Shown: positions 1-10,599 of the stretch, one piece after another
Layout of the letters: every line of letters starts with the position of its first letter
Position numbering within the stretch: the stretch's first letter is position 1
NCBI RefSeq assembly: GCF_024323335.1
Contig: NC_066585.1
Location: forward strand, 538,956,007 to 539,020,006
Length of the DNA: 64,000 nt
Source of the DNA: Lathyrus oleraceus
Taxonomy: Eukaryota > Streptophyta > Magnoliopsida > Fabales > Fabaceae
Reading direction: 5' to 3'
The notes under the pieces: generated by a model
What the model saw: the letters and a program-made list of their open reading frames with translations, nothing else
The model's database searches: none
Told to the model about the DNA's origin: nothing
Made by a program: the position numbers and the translations under genes

Positions 1-2460
1 TACAGCAGTTCATGTTCATATGACCAACATCATGAGAAAATCAATTCCAACCAAGAGGCCCAATCAGCCTGGCAACTAAACATCATCCTCAAATGGCATT
101 AAACAGAAAAACAGACACAGTTCAAGGAGATATTCTGGGCAGGTTTACTGGCTTTAAGAAACAGCAGGCATGAACATTTTCATCGAAACTCAACATCAAC
201 CTATAGCATGGCCAACAGCATAGCAGTAACAATATGATTATGCAGATACAAATAATAACAGCAGGCATGATTCTGGGAAAACAAACTGGAAACAAGCTAG
301 AGTTTAAGGGATACAGCAATGTTTTATCATTTTCATGTTCAGCCATTAATCATGAATAACCAACCATAAACAGAATCATCAAAAAATCAAGCATGGCCAT
401 ACAACAACATCCTTATGCAACATCACTCAACAACAAACCAAGCATAATCATGGGGATTTCATAGGCAGAATTCTAGGGTTTAAATACAACAGTGCCCATT
501 TCATGTTCATGAACTCAAAAATCCAAAGTGCTCAGAAGCCAAAATCAAGTATGCCAAAAGCATCAGCCAACATTAAACAACAAAAATACAGCACCACATT
601 TCATTAAAACAACTCCATCTAGGCAAATCGAACAAAAGTTATCATGAACTCAGAAAATGAAATTCAGTTTTCTCTCAGTATATCCAACCTTTTAGCATGA
701 TATACGTTGCAACATGTTCAGCATACAAGAATCTACCCTAATCATCGCATGGTTTTGAGAAAAGAGGGAGTCGAGATTTTACTTGTTTTTGAAGCAATGG
801 AAGAAATAGTGCTTGTTTGGATGATTGGAGCTCGAACAGATGAAGGTTTTGGTCCCAAGTGGTGTACTCTTGAAGAAATTATGCTCAACCTTGCTTGGTT
901 TGACCCTAGCTCCAAGCTGCCATGGGAGAATGCTTTGAAAACAGGGCACGATGAAGAGGTTACAGCAGTGATTTGATGAAGAAACTGAGCTCAGTATGTT
1001 GTCTAGGTGAAGAAATAACCAAAGGATACTTGTGTGCTTTGATGGTTTTGGGTGGAAAATGGTGCTTGAGCAAAAATGCAAGAAGGAAGAGATGAGGAAT
1101 TTCTGTCGTGGCTGCTATCATTCTAGGGTTGCAAATGGCAGAAAAAAGACTTTATATCATCTGTTTAGCTTTGGTTTAAGGCATGCTAATCTTGCTTAGC
1201 TCAAAAATGACCAATTGCAATTTTGCTAACTTTGTGTAAGTGAACATGGAGGGTGTATGTTTGCCACGATTTGGGCTTGCCAACAGGCTGTACACAGACC
1301 TTGCCAATTGCTGTTTGTGGTCTACTTTTGAATGCTGTACTTGTTTTACTCTTTTCACACCATTTGCCAAAAATACCAACTTTGTACCTTGGTCCAAAAT
1401 CATGGCATAATGGTGAAATGAACATGATTTAAGGCTTGAGGCAAGTTTCAAATATGATATGAAAGCAATCTCAATTGGCAAAATGGTGAAAAAAGTCTTA
1501 ATTCAAAAAGTCAAAGTTTGGTCAAACTTTGATTTTAAATGAAAAAGGTCCAAAAATGCCATTTTGATTGGTAGGGTTTTGATGAATGAGATTTATATTT
1601 TTGGAAAGAGGAGGAAAAATGTGGTTTGTAGGAAAAAAACCCCACCAAATTTGGCCTTATGGTTTGAGAGATATGGTCCTTTGAAGTTCATGATTTTGTG
1701 AAAATGATTTGATCATATCTTGACAACCACACATGGGATTTGAGAGTTCTTGGACTTTTTGAAAATGGGAGAACAAGATCTTCAACTTTCATGTTGGGCA
1801 AAAATTCATTTGAAGCTTGTATCATGATGTAAGTTTAAGATCAAGAAGTTTCCATTTTTGGCAGTTGAAATTACAGGTCCACTTTCTATTTTGGGAAATT
1901 TTCTGTTTGACTTGATTTTCTTCCATGATGAGGTTGAACATGATAGATGAGGCTTATACAAGCATGAATGAGCTCCTTCAAATCAATTCTATCCATCAAA
2001 TCATTGATTAAATCCACAGTTGACCAAGTTTGACTTTTCTGGGGTTTTGGATGACTGGACCACTTCTGATGAATTCCAAACCCTAATTCCTTGAGACCTT
2101 GACTTCAAATGATATCCCAAGATGTGTGAACTCTTGATTATTGATCATGGTGCCCAAATTCTGTAAGAATGGCCACCATCCATTGTTTTGACTGACTGTT
2201 GACTGTCTTTGACCTAATTGCTGATGATTGCTTCAACTGCAAGCCACAAGGTTAGACTGACAATATTTTTGTACTTTTTGGTTAATAAACATATGAAAAG
2301 CAAGAATATACAAATGCAAAGTATGCTTGGTGATCAAGAAACAAACCACAAGGCAACCAACCACTAGGAGGGAAGCAAAGGCATGCAATGATCCTTGAGG
2401 TTATGATATGATATGATATGGGCCATGAGGGATCTTAGGGCCCAAAATTGGGGTCTTACA
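1..2460 (-). repeat. Element A 3' LTR (5' part only, truncated by window edge)
   Basis: On the minus strand this begins with TGTAAGACCCCAATTTTGG at 2460 and runs leftwards out of the window. It matches 14499-16958 almost perfectly. The small open frames inside it occur identically in both LTR copies, have no recognisable domain and are not called as genes. Only 2.46 kb of the expected 6.4 kb is visible. Confidence 0.92.
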
Positions 2461-2473
2461 GATGCCCCTATTT
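2461..2473 (-). other. Polypurine tract of element A
   Basis: The minus strand reads AAATAGGGGCATC immediately before the 3' LTR. This purine-rich stretch is where plus-strand DNA synthesis is primed. Element B has the near-identical AATAGGGGCAGC in the same place at 17029-17040, which supports the call. Confidence 0.75.
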
Positions 2474-5400
2474 AAGGTCATTCTAGCCGGAGAAGTGAAG
2501 TTTAGAAATCTTCATCTCGACGCGGTAGAATGGGCTTAAATAACAGTAATGAGACAAATTTTGGTCCCTAAGAGACCTCATGATGCAAATGTATGCATGC
2601 AAAAGACACAAATTCTGTGGGGAATATGATTCACACAGAAGAAAAGACGATCCATCGGAGTAATACACTCACCAGGAACAGAGACTCTAACAAGACTCTA
2701 ATTGGGGATAATAAAAGAAAAAGAAATGTGTGAACAATACACGACTCCAAACTGGGGAAGATAAAACTGACATAACGTGGACAAGACACGACTCTGATTA
2801 GAAAAAACAGAAAACAGACTGGAGAACTCACTGGGGAGTGAAGGACTCATACTGGGAAAAGAATTCCAAGAGAAAATAAATCCATTGGAGAGACATAAGC
2901 TGACTCCTGGGGGGAAGCAACAAAAAGTTCCACTGAGGGAAAGTAGCAAAGAAAACGAGATGTTACCAGGCATAAGGGTAACAACACAGGAAAATCTGAC
3001 TCCACAGGGGGACCGAGGTCATAATAGGGAGCAGAAAAGGAGGGAACACCAAGGATACCGGTTACTGGGTATATAATAGGTGACCGACCAAAGCGTGAAT
3101 TGGTTTTCACTTCCAAAACACTCATCATCCTGAAGAGAGCTAGAAAAGCAAACTTGTTTATAGGATGGACATTCAATTCCACAAGGAAAATGAATCTTAC
3201 TCCGAGGGGAAAACAACAAAAGATTGACCCAAGAGTGAACGAGATATAATATCCATTACCGTCAGAACGTGGATAGAATACTCACAAAGGAAGATTATCC
3301 TGAACCGGGTTGTAGGTTGTTTATAGGATAAAATCCGAAATCGTGAATTGGTTTTCACTTCCAAAACACTCATCACCCTGAAGAAAGCTAGAACAGCAGA
3401 CTTGTTTATAGGATGGACATTCGATTCCACAAGGAATACGAATCTTACTCGACTGGGGAAGATCAACAAAGGACTCCAACCAAAGAGCGCATGAGACATA
3501 TTATTCATTACCGGCAGACCGTGAATAATATACTCGAAAGGAAAATTATCCTGAACCGGTTACTGGGTTGTTTATAGGATAAGATCCGAAGACGTGAATT
3601 GGTTTTCACTTCCAAAACACTCATCATCCAAAACATGAATTGGTTAAAGGATGGATATTCGATTCTCCAAAGAATACGAATCTTGCCCAGTTGGGGAAAA
3701 TCAAAAGATTAATCCAAGAGTGCATGAGACATATTATTCATTACCGGCAGACCGTGAATAATATACTCGAAAGGAAAATTATCCTGAACCGGTTACTAGG
3801 TTGTTTAAGGATAAAATCCGAAATCGTGAATTGGTTTTCACTTCCAAAACACTCATCATCCTGAAGAAAGCTAGAACAACAGACTTGTTTAAAGGATGGA
3901 CATTCGATTCCACAAGGAATACGAATCTTACTCGACTGGGGAAGATCAACAAAGGACTCCAACCAAAGAGCGCATGAGACATATTATTCATTACCGGCAG
4001 ACCGTGAATAATACACTCGCATGGCAAGAAACACCAGGGATACCGGTTACTGGGTATATAATAGGTGATCTACCGAAAACGTGAATTGGATTTCACTTCC
4101 AAAACACTCATCATCCGAAAGGAGGGCTTGAAAAAGCAAATCGACTTACAGGATGGGCATTCGAATCCACAACGGGAAAACAAATCTTACTCAACTGGGG
4201 ACACAAACCCAAAGAGTGCATGAGATATAATATCCATTACCGGCAGACCGTGGATAAGATACTCGCATGAGATATATTATCTATTACCGTCAGAACGTAG
4301 ATAATAAACTCGCATGGTAAGAAACACCAGAGATACCGGTTACTGGGTATATAATAGGTGATCTACCGAAACGTGAATTGGTTTTCACTTCCAAAACACT
4401 CATCATCCGAAATACAAACTGGTTAAAGGATGGATATTCGATTCTACAAAGAATACGAATCTTGCTCAGTTGGGGAAAATCAACAAAGGATTCCAACTAA
4501 AAAGCGCATGAGATATATTATTCATTACCGGCAGACCGTGAATAATACACTCGAAAGGAAAAGACACCAGAGATACCGGTTACTGGGTATATAACAGGTG
4601 ACTAACCACAAAAGAGAGACAATCGATACCAAGCATCCGGGTAAACGAAAGACAACTCAAAGGGATAAATTGCAAGCATCCGGCAATTATCCAACAACAA
4701 GAAAATATTCGACTCCACAAAGGGAAATAACGAATCTTACTCGACTGGGGAAACACAAAAGGCTTCGACTGAAGAGTGCATGAGACATATTATTCATTAC
4801 CGGCAGACCGTGAATAATATACTCGCATGGAAGACTATCCACAACCGGTTACTGGGTTAATAAAGGATAAAATCAACCGAAGAGAAAGGCATCGGGATAC
4901 CAAATTAGGTACATGATGATAACCAATCAAAAGAAGCGACAGACATTACCAACAAAAGGGTAAATGAAAGGCGATCTGCTGAGGATAAATTGCAGGCATC
5001 CGGCAATTATCCAAAGAAGACTAGCTGGGGATGCATTGATAAAGAATCAATGATCCAGGGAACAAATCACGAGCATACGGTGAAAAGACCCACTGGGGAT
5101 AAAATTGCTAGCATACGGCAATTATCCACAAAAGACTTGCTGAGGATATAAGTGCTGATCTGAGCAACTTATACAAGCAAAGGAAAATCATCATCAAATA
5201 TCGAATGAAGATAACCACAAAAATTAGGGTTTACATCTACCGAATACGGGGTAGAAGACCAACAACTCCGCGTGGGGATAGAACAAATCACAAATCCGCA
5301 TGGGAAACCAAAATAGGGTTTAACAAACCACAAACTGCTGAAGAGCAGGAAAATAGGATTTTACAACTACCAGTATACGGGTAGAAAACCAAAAACTCTG

Positions 5401-7310
5401 GCTGGAGAATAAAAGGTGTATAACCACAAATTCTGTCAAGAAAGCCAGGAAAGATAGGACTTACAACTACCGGTTATGAGGGTAGAGGCCCAAAAACATT
5501 CCGCTGGGGAACAACCCACTGGGAAGCACAAGATATTTGACAAATAGCCCATTCGGGAATGATCCGAAAAGGCGGACTGAATAAAGACATGTCCTACTGA
5601 GGATATAACTCAAATAGGAAAATCCATCCCAATATATGTGTTGGGAGGAAACGGAAGAAACCGTCATCCACGAGGATATATCTCAGTGGGGAACTGCAGA
5701 AGGACAGACAGACACATTTTCTGCTTATGGGGCTGACTCTATATGGAGAGATTTTAAACACCCAACATCTGCTTGGGGAGATCTGTAAAGAGATCTATAT
5801 CACCATAGCAGGAGACACGACAAACAAAAGATATATGGCAAGAAATGCAACATGAATATCTTGAATGTTTATGAATATGCATGAATATGCGTGATTTATG
5901 TTTGATGAATGCTGACAAAACAGACAATTCTAGCACAACAGGTTCAGGAACAAACGTCCGGTATTATACTTCCAGGGGAAAAACCAGCTGGAGAGCCAAT
6001 CTGCGGAGATCTACATGCTGTAAAGCAAAGATCTGCAGGTACTGCTGAAAAAGCAGAGAATCAGAAATATCAGGAAACAACCCAATCAGGGTACAGAAAG
6101 TCACCACGGGCGAAACGGCCACCAAGACAAATCTGTAGGGGAACAAAAGAAAACCCAAGATATCTGCAGGGGATCCCAGTGTTAACTGAGAAACGAAAGA
6201 GTGCGTGAACACGAACCGCTGTAGAAGCAAATCCACCCAAAACTCCACTGGGGAACCACCCACTGAGGGAGCATGATATCATCCAAATAGAATCTAACTG
6301 CATAAGCAACTCTACTGGGGAAAACTGTCGGCTACTCTCTTGGGAACAAACCACTGAGGGAGGACAAATCAAATAAGTAGATTCTGCAACGAACCACTCC
6401 ACTTGGGGAGAATACACAAAGCAAACTGATCACAACAAGTAGATTCTGCAATATAAGCCACTCTACTGGGGATCACAAACAGTCAGGAAATCAAATCCGT
6501 TCACTGGAGGCTAAAGCCATCATCCAACCATATCGGGGGTTGAAGGAGTATTCAACGGGCGAAGCTGCCACGACAAACGTCCTACAGACTGAGCTGAGGA
6601 AAAGATGGTTGTAAATACGGGGATACCAACCCAAGTCAAACACTGAATAGGAAAATAAATCCTACTCTGCTGAAGAGAAATAAGCACTCTGATGGAGAGA
6701 TAGCAACAATTCCGCAGACGACTTCGCCGGGGAAAGGGTAAAGTACTGGGTATCAAACCACCGACTTACCAAGTCTTCAAAAAGAAAGCGATCATGCTGA
6801 GGAAACAGACAAATCCTGCTGGCAACACTGCACGGGGAAAAGCGGTAACAACTCCACTTGCAACCCTGGTGGGGATATTAATAACAGTTCTACTCGCGAC
6901 TCCGAGGGGATGTTAATAACAGCTCTACACACGACTCCGAGGGGAGTATCAATCAACAGTTATACTCATGACTGCGCTGAGGAGACAAATAAAGTCTGGG
7001 GCATACGACCCACTGGAGAAAGTGACGGGGCACCAAGGTGACAAACCATCAACCGCCGAAACTTCTACAAGAAAACACCCATGCTAGGGGAACTGCTGCT
7101 GGAGAAAATGAAGTCTTCAACAACACTCTGCTTGCGACTGTACTGGGGAACAACCCCAACAACAACTCTTTTTGAGGAACAACCTCAACAAAGATCTGAA
7201 GAAAGAAGATACCACCAAACCAGGAATATGAACAGATGTCTTACCTGTTGGGAATCATGCCACCCTCGGGAGAGCACTGAGATATTCTTGAGTATCCTTT
7301 CAATCTTGTG
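2461..7310 (-). repeat. Element A 3' UTR: array of degenerate repeats and hairpins
   Basis: No coding domain is visible in this 4.85 kb. From 2820 to 4870 a module of roughly 230-290 bp recurs. It contains CAAAACACTCATCATC, an ATTCGATTCCACAA block, a CTGGGGA block, a hairpin around TTACCGGCAGACCG and a GGTTACTGGGT block. From 4620 to 7310 shorter units follow, each with a small hairpin and a CTGGGGA or CTGAGGA box. Many stems differ between copies by paired changes while loops stay the same. Ogre elements are known to have hypervariable 3' UTRs containing tandem repeats, which have been proposed as a source of satellites. Small open frames on either strand here are not credible genes. Confidence 0.75.
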
Positions 7311-7679
7311 AATGTTCACTTTGTTTAAAACAACAATTTTGAAAAATTTGATTTGTTTAAAACAATGACATTTTTATCAATTTAAACATGCAAAACATTT
7401 GTTGAATTGAAACAAATAAGAGTGCAAATAATTGGATAAAAAGCTCAAATTGATTTGATGGAATGGTAGTCTGCAAATGGCAAGACCCCATAGATCTGTA
7501 CAAATTTGAAATCAGTGATATATATTGGAAGAGGGCTACATTGAACATAATGATCCTTTCTCTACCAATTTGAATCTCGATGTATCCGAAACTTCAGTTG
7601 ACGACGAATCGAGGATCTTCTGACGAAATGACGACTGATGAACAGAAAGTCTTGTCAGGATGCAGTTACTTGCCAAATC
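7311..7679 (-). other. Element A 3' UTR, AT-rich part without recognised feature
   Basis: This is AT-rich sequence between the repeat array and the hairpin block. I see no domain, clear repeat or RNA gene. By position it belongs to the 3' UTR of element A. Confidence 0.5.
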
Positions 7680-7684
7680 CCTAA

Positions 7685-7860
7685 TTTTTGCCTAGATTGC
7701 CCCAGAGTGAGGTACTCAATCTAGCGGGTATGCAAACATATTCTTCTTCTTTTTTCAAGTCTCTAATTTTTGCCTGGATTACCCTTGCGGGTTCTCCACC
7801 GAGACGCTCATTTTTGCCTAAGCCGCCCTTTCGGGTTTTCAACTTAGCGAGCTATTCTGT
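7685..7860 (-). repeat. Three-unit stem-loop array after the integrase relic (element A)
   Basis: Each unit, read on the plus strand, is TTTTTGCC, a stem arm, a loop, the complementary arm, then GCGGG or similar. The outer stems are CTAGATTG/CAATCTAG (7692-7699, 7717-7724), TGGA/TCCA (7775-7778, 7795-7798) and CTAAG/CTTAG (7818-7822, 7843-7847). Units 2 and 3 contain an inner CCC/GGG stem. In element-sense RNA these inner stems close GCAA and GAAA loops of GNRA type. Element B has the homologous block at 19901-20105. Confidence 0.7.
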
Positions 7861-7939
7861 TTTTCATTCATTTTTTTTTTTCATTTGCATATACTTCTTT
7901 TTTTTTTCTAGGCAAAGTATCTCTTAACTGCATCTGAAT

Positions 7940-8248
7940 TCACAGGACGAGTGAAATCCTCCCCATCCATATTGTTGTAAGCATCAAAGCACCGCCTGAA
8001 AAGGCTCTCTTAACAACATATGGACCCTCGTAGTTTGGAGTCCACTTGCCCCTAGAATCGGGCGCGAAAGACAAAACTTTCTTGAGCACAAGGTCACCTT
8101 CTCGGAACACACGAGGCTTGACCTTCTTGTCGAATGCTTTCTTCATTCTTTGCTGATATAACTGACCATGACACATGGCAGTTAATCTCTTCTCTTCGAT
8201 CAAATTCAGTTGGTCGTAACGACTCTGAATCCATTCAGCATCAGTCAA
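7940..8248 (-). pseudogene. Relic of Ogre integrase C-terminal end (element A)
   Basis: About 100 residues match the C-terminal end of the element B integrase region. Both contain the blocks LIEEKRLTA, CHGQLYQQRM, RGKWTPNYEGP and SGGAL. This part follows the catalytic core and is thought to contact DNA. The frame is open, but nothing upstream encodes the zinc-binding domain or the D,D35E core, because sequence jumps at a T-rich tract directly to the start of pol. It therefore cannot act alone. The final residues diverge from element B, consistent with decay. The identification rests on direct comparison with element B. Confidence 0.85.
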
Positions 8249-8367
8249 CTAGGGACTTGAGGGTATACTTTTCTTTTTTCCCTTGAAAATTTTTTTGAAA
8301 AAAATTTTCCTGGTTTTTTTTTTTTTTTTTTTTTTCACCCTCCTTTTTTTTTTTTTTTTTTATTTTT
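8249..8367 (-). repeat. T-rich low-complexity tract at the pol deletion junction
   Basis: Several runs of 16 or more T (plus strand) sit between the integrase relic and the N-terminal pol relic, where RT, both RNase H domains and the integrase core are missing. The tract marks the place of a deletion of about 2.7 kb by comparison with element B. Confidence 0.7.
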
Positions 8368-8619
8368 TTACATTACATTTGTAATGCCCCAGTTTGACTG
8401 TTGCTGATTCTCATGATACAGCTGAATGAGCTTCTCTGGGTGCTCAAGAAGGCGGGTAATCTCATCAGGAATCCTCTTCAACATCATCTTCCTCTGCCTC
8501 AGATACAAGGAATTCAAGATTGGGAGATGGCGTTGGATCATTATGTTCAATGGGTTTAGAAATCCCTGCATAATGATTCTGGATAATGAAAAGCTTTTGA
8601 ATTTAAACAAGCAAATCAT
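8368..8619 (-). pseudogene. Relic of the N-terminal end of Ogre pol (element A)
   Basis: The C-terminal half of this 83-residue frame, including DEITRLLEHPEKLIQ, resembles the segment before RT in element B (ELARLLKQEEKVIQPHEE). Similarity then stops and the sequence runs into the T-rich tract. The N-terminal part of the frame is probably intron or leader rather than protein. It is the remaining stub of a pol gene that has lost RT, RNase H and integrase core. The call rests on a short local match and on its position between the protease relic and the integrase relic. Confidence 0.6.
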
Positions 8620-8828
8620 TTATGCAGATGAAAAATGTTGTTTTCTTGTTTTTCAGGGTTTTTTGTGATCACTGATTTCATGCAAAAAGCAAAAAGTGAA
8701 AACAAATGGAAAAACAAATGTTTGACAATGCATTAATTGAATGAAAACATCATTGTATTAAATGCTGCCAACAATGTCATCACTTCTCCTTTTGGCATGG
8801 GAGAAGGGTTTTAAATAAAGTGAACAAA
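8620..8828 (-). other. Remnant of the protease/RT intron region (element A)
   Basis: This is AT-rich, non-coding sequence located exactly where element B has its putative intron. No coding similarity is visible. The intron assignment is by position only. Confidence 0.4.
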
Positions 8829-9140
8829 TCACGCTGACTTATGAATGACCGTAGGAACATCCACAGCGACCCAATTGTGGCAGACACCACCAGGAATAAT
8901 GAAATTGTTCAGGTCTTCTGCATCTTCTTCAAAGATAGCAGCAGCTTCTTCAGGTTGATCAGCATGGATGAATCCTCCACTTGTGAACAAACCTTGCTCA
9001 TTGCATGCCCCAGAACCATAGCCAATGCCAGCCCGGGATCGGTTAAACAGAAATAAATCCATCAACAGGAATAAATCCATCAACAGGAATAAATCCATCA
9101 ACAGCACTAAGGCTGACAAAATCCTCCTCGGAGTCCACAA
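8829..9140 (-). pseudogene. Relic of the C-terminal end of Ogre gag-pro (element A)
   Basis: The 103-residue frame contains GIGYGSGACNEQGLF followed by an acidic tail. It corresponds in position and character to the end of gag-pro in element B, which also has a GxGYxxG-like stretch and a DEADSDCD acidic tail. The protease catalytic site (DTG) and the whole gag core are missing. Near its N-terminal end three copies of an 18-bp unit encode LLMDLF repeats. It lies between the gag N-terminal stub and the intron remnant, in the normal Ogre order. It is probably non-functional. Confidence 0.55.
9049..9104 (-). repeat. 18-bp unit in three tandem copies
   Basis: The plus strand shows GAATAAATCCATCAACAG three times in a row with one or two end changes. 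Because 18 is a multiple of three the reading frame of the protease relic is kept, giving LLMDLF repeated three times. Confidence 0.9.
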
Positions 9141-9300
9141 TTCTCTTGCTCAGGATGATCCATCAATCTGGCAGAGTTGGCTCTGGTATAATACCGGCGA
9201 GATGCGTCTCAAAATAAATGAAGATCGCAGGGTCAGACCACAGGACGGGAGACCGGAACAAAACACCTGCTTATGCAAATGATGCATGAAGTGTTTATGC
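9141..9300 (-). pseudogene. Gag N-terminal stub (element A)
   Basis: Plus-strand blocks such as GGATGATCCATCA, GTTGGCTCT and AAAATAAATGAAGA match element E at 56310-56400, which covers the gag start codon and the sequence just upstream. After a few codons element A jumps to the protease relic. Only the start of gag survives. Confidence 0.6.
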
Positions 9301-9539
9301 ACATGCTTGTTTTTATATCAAAGGAACCCGAGGGTTTTATTTGCAAACTTTGAAATATTTAAGCATTTTGATCATACATGAGAATACCTCATCAGATATA
9401 TCAGGAAAAAAAAAATTCCCGGTTTTTTCATGTTTTGAAAATTTTTGCAAATAAACTCCTTTGAGTTCCTTGAAAATTTTCTTTTTCTGATGATATGGAT
9501 GCAGATGAATGCGTGAATGTATGAATGCAACAAACACAC
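9301..9539 (-). other. Fused leader: ORF1 deleted (element A)
   Basis: The stretch around 9320-9400 matches element E near 56480-56550, between ORF1 and gag. The stretch around 9440-9539 matches element E near 58090-58180, upstream of ORF1. In element E these are about 1.5 kb apart with ORF1 between them. Element A has lost ORF1 completely, with the join near 9405-9425 in an A-rich run. The 68-residue frame across it is fortuitous. Confidence 0.7.
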
Positions 9540-10430
9540 TCAAGGATCAAGCAAAGCACACCAAACAAAGGTCGTGGGAAAGCTCTATGTATCCCTAATA
9601 TCAATCATCCATTTTGGTGGATTTAGGTTTTCACCTTATCGACACCCAAGTTCCATTGATATTAACGGTACATGAACCGGTTCAGACATTCTTAATATCA
9701 ACCAGCCGCTTTGATGGATTTTAGGTTTTACACCTGATCCGGGATCCATTGATATTAACAATGTTTGAACGACTCAACCACGAATCATGGGTTTGTTGAG
9801 AGTCACGAGCATGGAGTCTCGGTTAAGAACCACCCAAAGGGAGTGTACTAGGGTTTAAACCTGCCAGACATGTTCTATCAGAGGTTCCCATAATCATCGT
9901 TCCATCTCTCGAATATTATCGGAGGAACGAATACTCGTATTCCAAGAATATTCTCAAGAGAAACTCTCATGAGTGTAGTATCGCGTAACAATCGCATCAG
10001 AACTGACATCTGAACGACCTCCGCACTACGGTCCTAAAAATAGGCCAAGATGGGTTTGGTAAACTAAGGTCCTTGGCTTCTGCGGCACATGATTGAAAGA
10101 ATAATGCCTAACCACAAATAACTTGTGTGACATTATTAGTTCAACATGACCTCCACCAAGTGAATGGGCTCGCAAGTCAACTGGCTAAGGACTACTCCAC
10201 ACCAGTCAACAAGACTATGCCATTCTCCTATCCTAGAGTGCACTCGAGTTCGGGTATAGAACTCATCTCACAGATCACCAAAGCAAACAGCAAATGTATA
10301 TCAAGCAATTCACACATTACAATCAATACAGTGATCCCAAATTGTACAAAAATATGTCAGACAAAGAATAACAATATAGCACAACAAGGGTGAAAAGTAG
10401 GCACTACAACCAGAGATGATGGTGAGATAT
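9540..10430 (-). other. Element A 5' leader with duplicated inverted repeat
   Basis: This is colinear with the leader of element E (58170-58974). It holds a hairpin with arms TAATATCAAT (9596-9605) and ATTGATATTA (9655-9664), plus an inner ATCCA/TGGAT stem. A second copy has arms 9692-9701 and 9749-9758. No protein gene is visible. Such leaders normally hold packaging and dimerisation signals; that role is inferred here. Confidence 0.65.
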
Positions 10431-10514
10431 TCCCCAGCAGAGTCGCCACTTTTCTGTGACATCTCCCCAGCAGAGTCGCCACTTTTCTGTGACATCTCCC
10501 CAGTGAAGTCGCCA
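10431..10514 (-). other. Three tandem primer binding sites, tRNA-Arg type (element A)
   Basis: A 33-bp unit is repeated with starts at 10431, 10464 and 10497. Each contains a PBS on the minus strand. The two distal copies read TGGCGACTCTGCTGGGGA; the copy next to the LTR reads TGGCGACTTCACTGGGGA. The LTR terminus follows after six bases. Ogre elements are reported to use tRNA-Arg as primer. Element E has a single copy in the same place. Confidence 0.85.
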
Positions 10515-10589
10515 CTTTTCTGTAGCGGTGTATTCGTCGCTATATGATCTATTGATTAAACCATAAGCAAGAGATACAATGAAATTTTC

Positions 10590-10599
10590 GAGTCGCCAC
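10590..10599 (-). other. PBS-like fragment inside the LTR of element A
   Basis: The minus strand reads GTGGCGACTC, identical to the first part of the PBS unit, but 69 bp inside the LTR. Equivalent fragments lie in elements E (59061-59070) and B (32162-32172, one base different). Confidence 0.7.

Noticed and set aside
707..976. Open frame of 89 codons, also at 15205-15474, as a small host gene
   Set aside because: It is present in both LTR copies of element A, and overlapping frames exist on the other strand; no family is recognisable.
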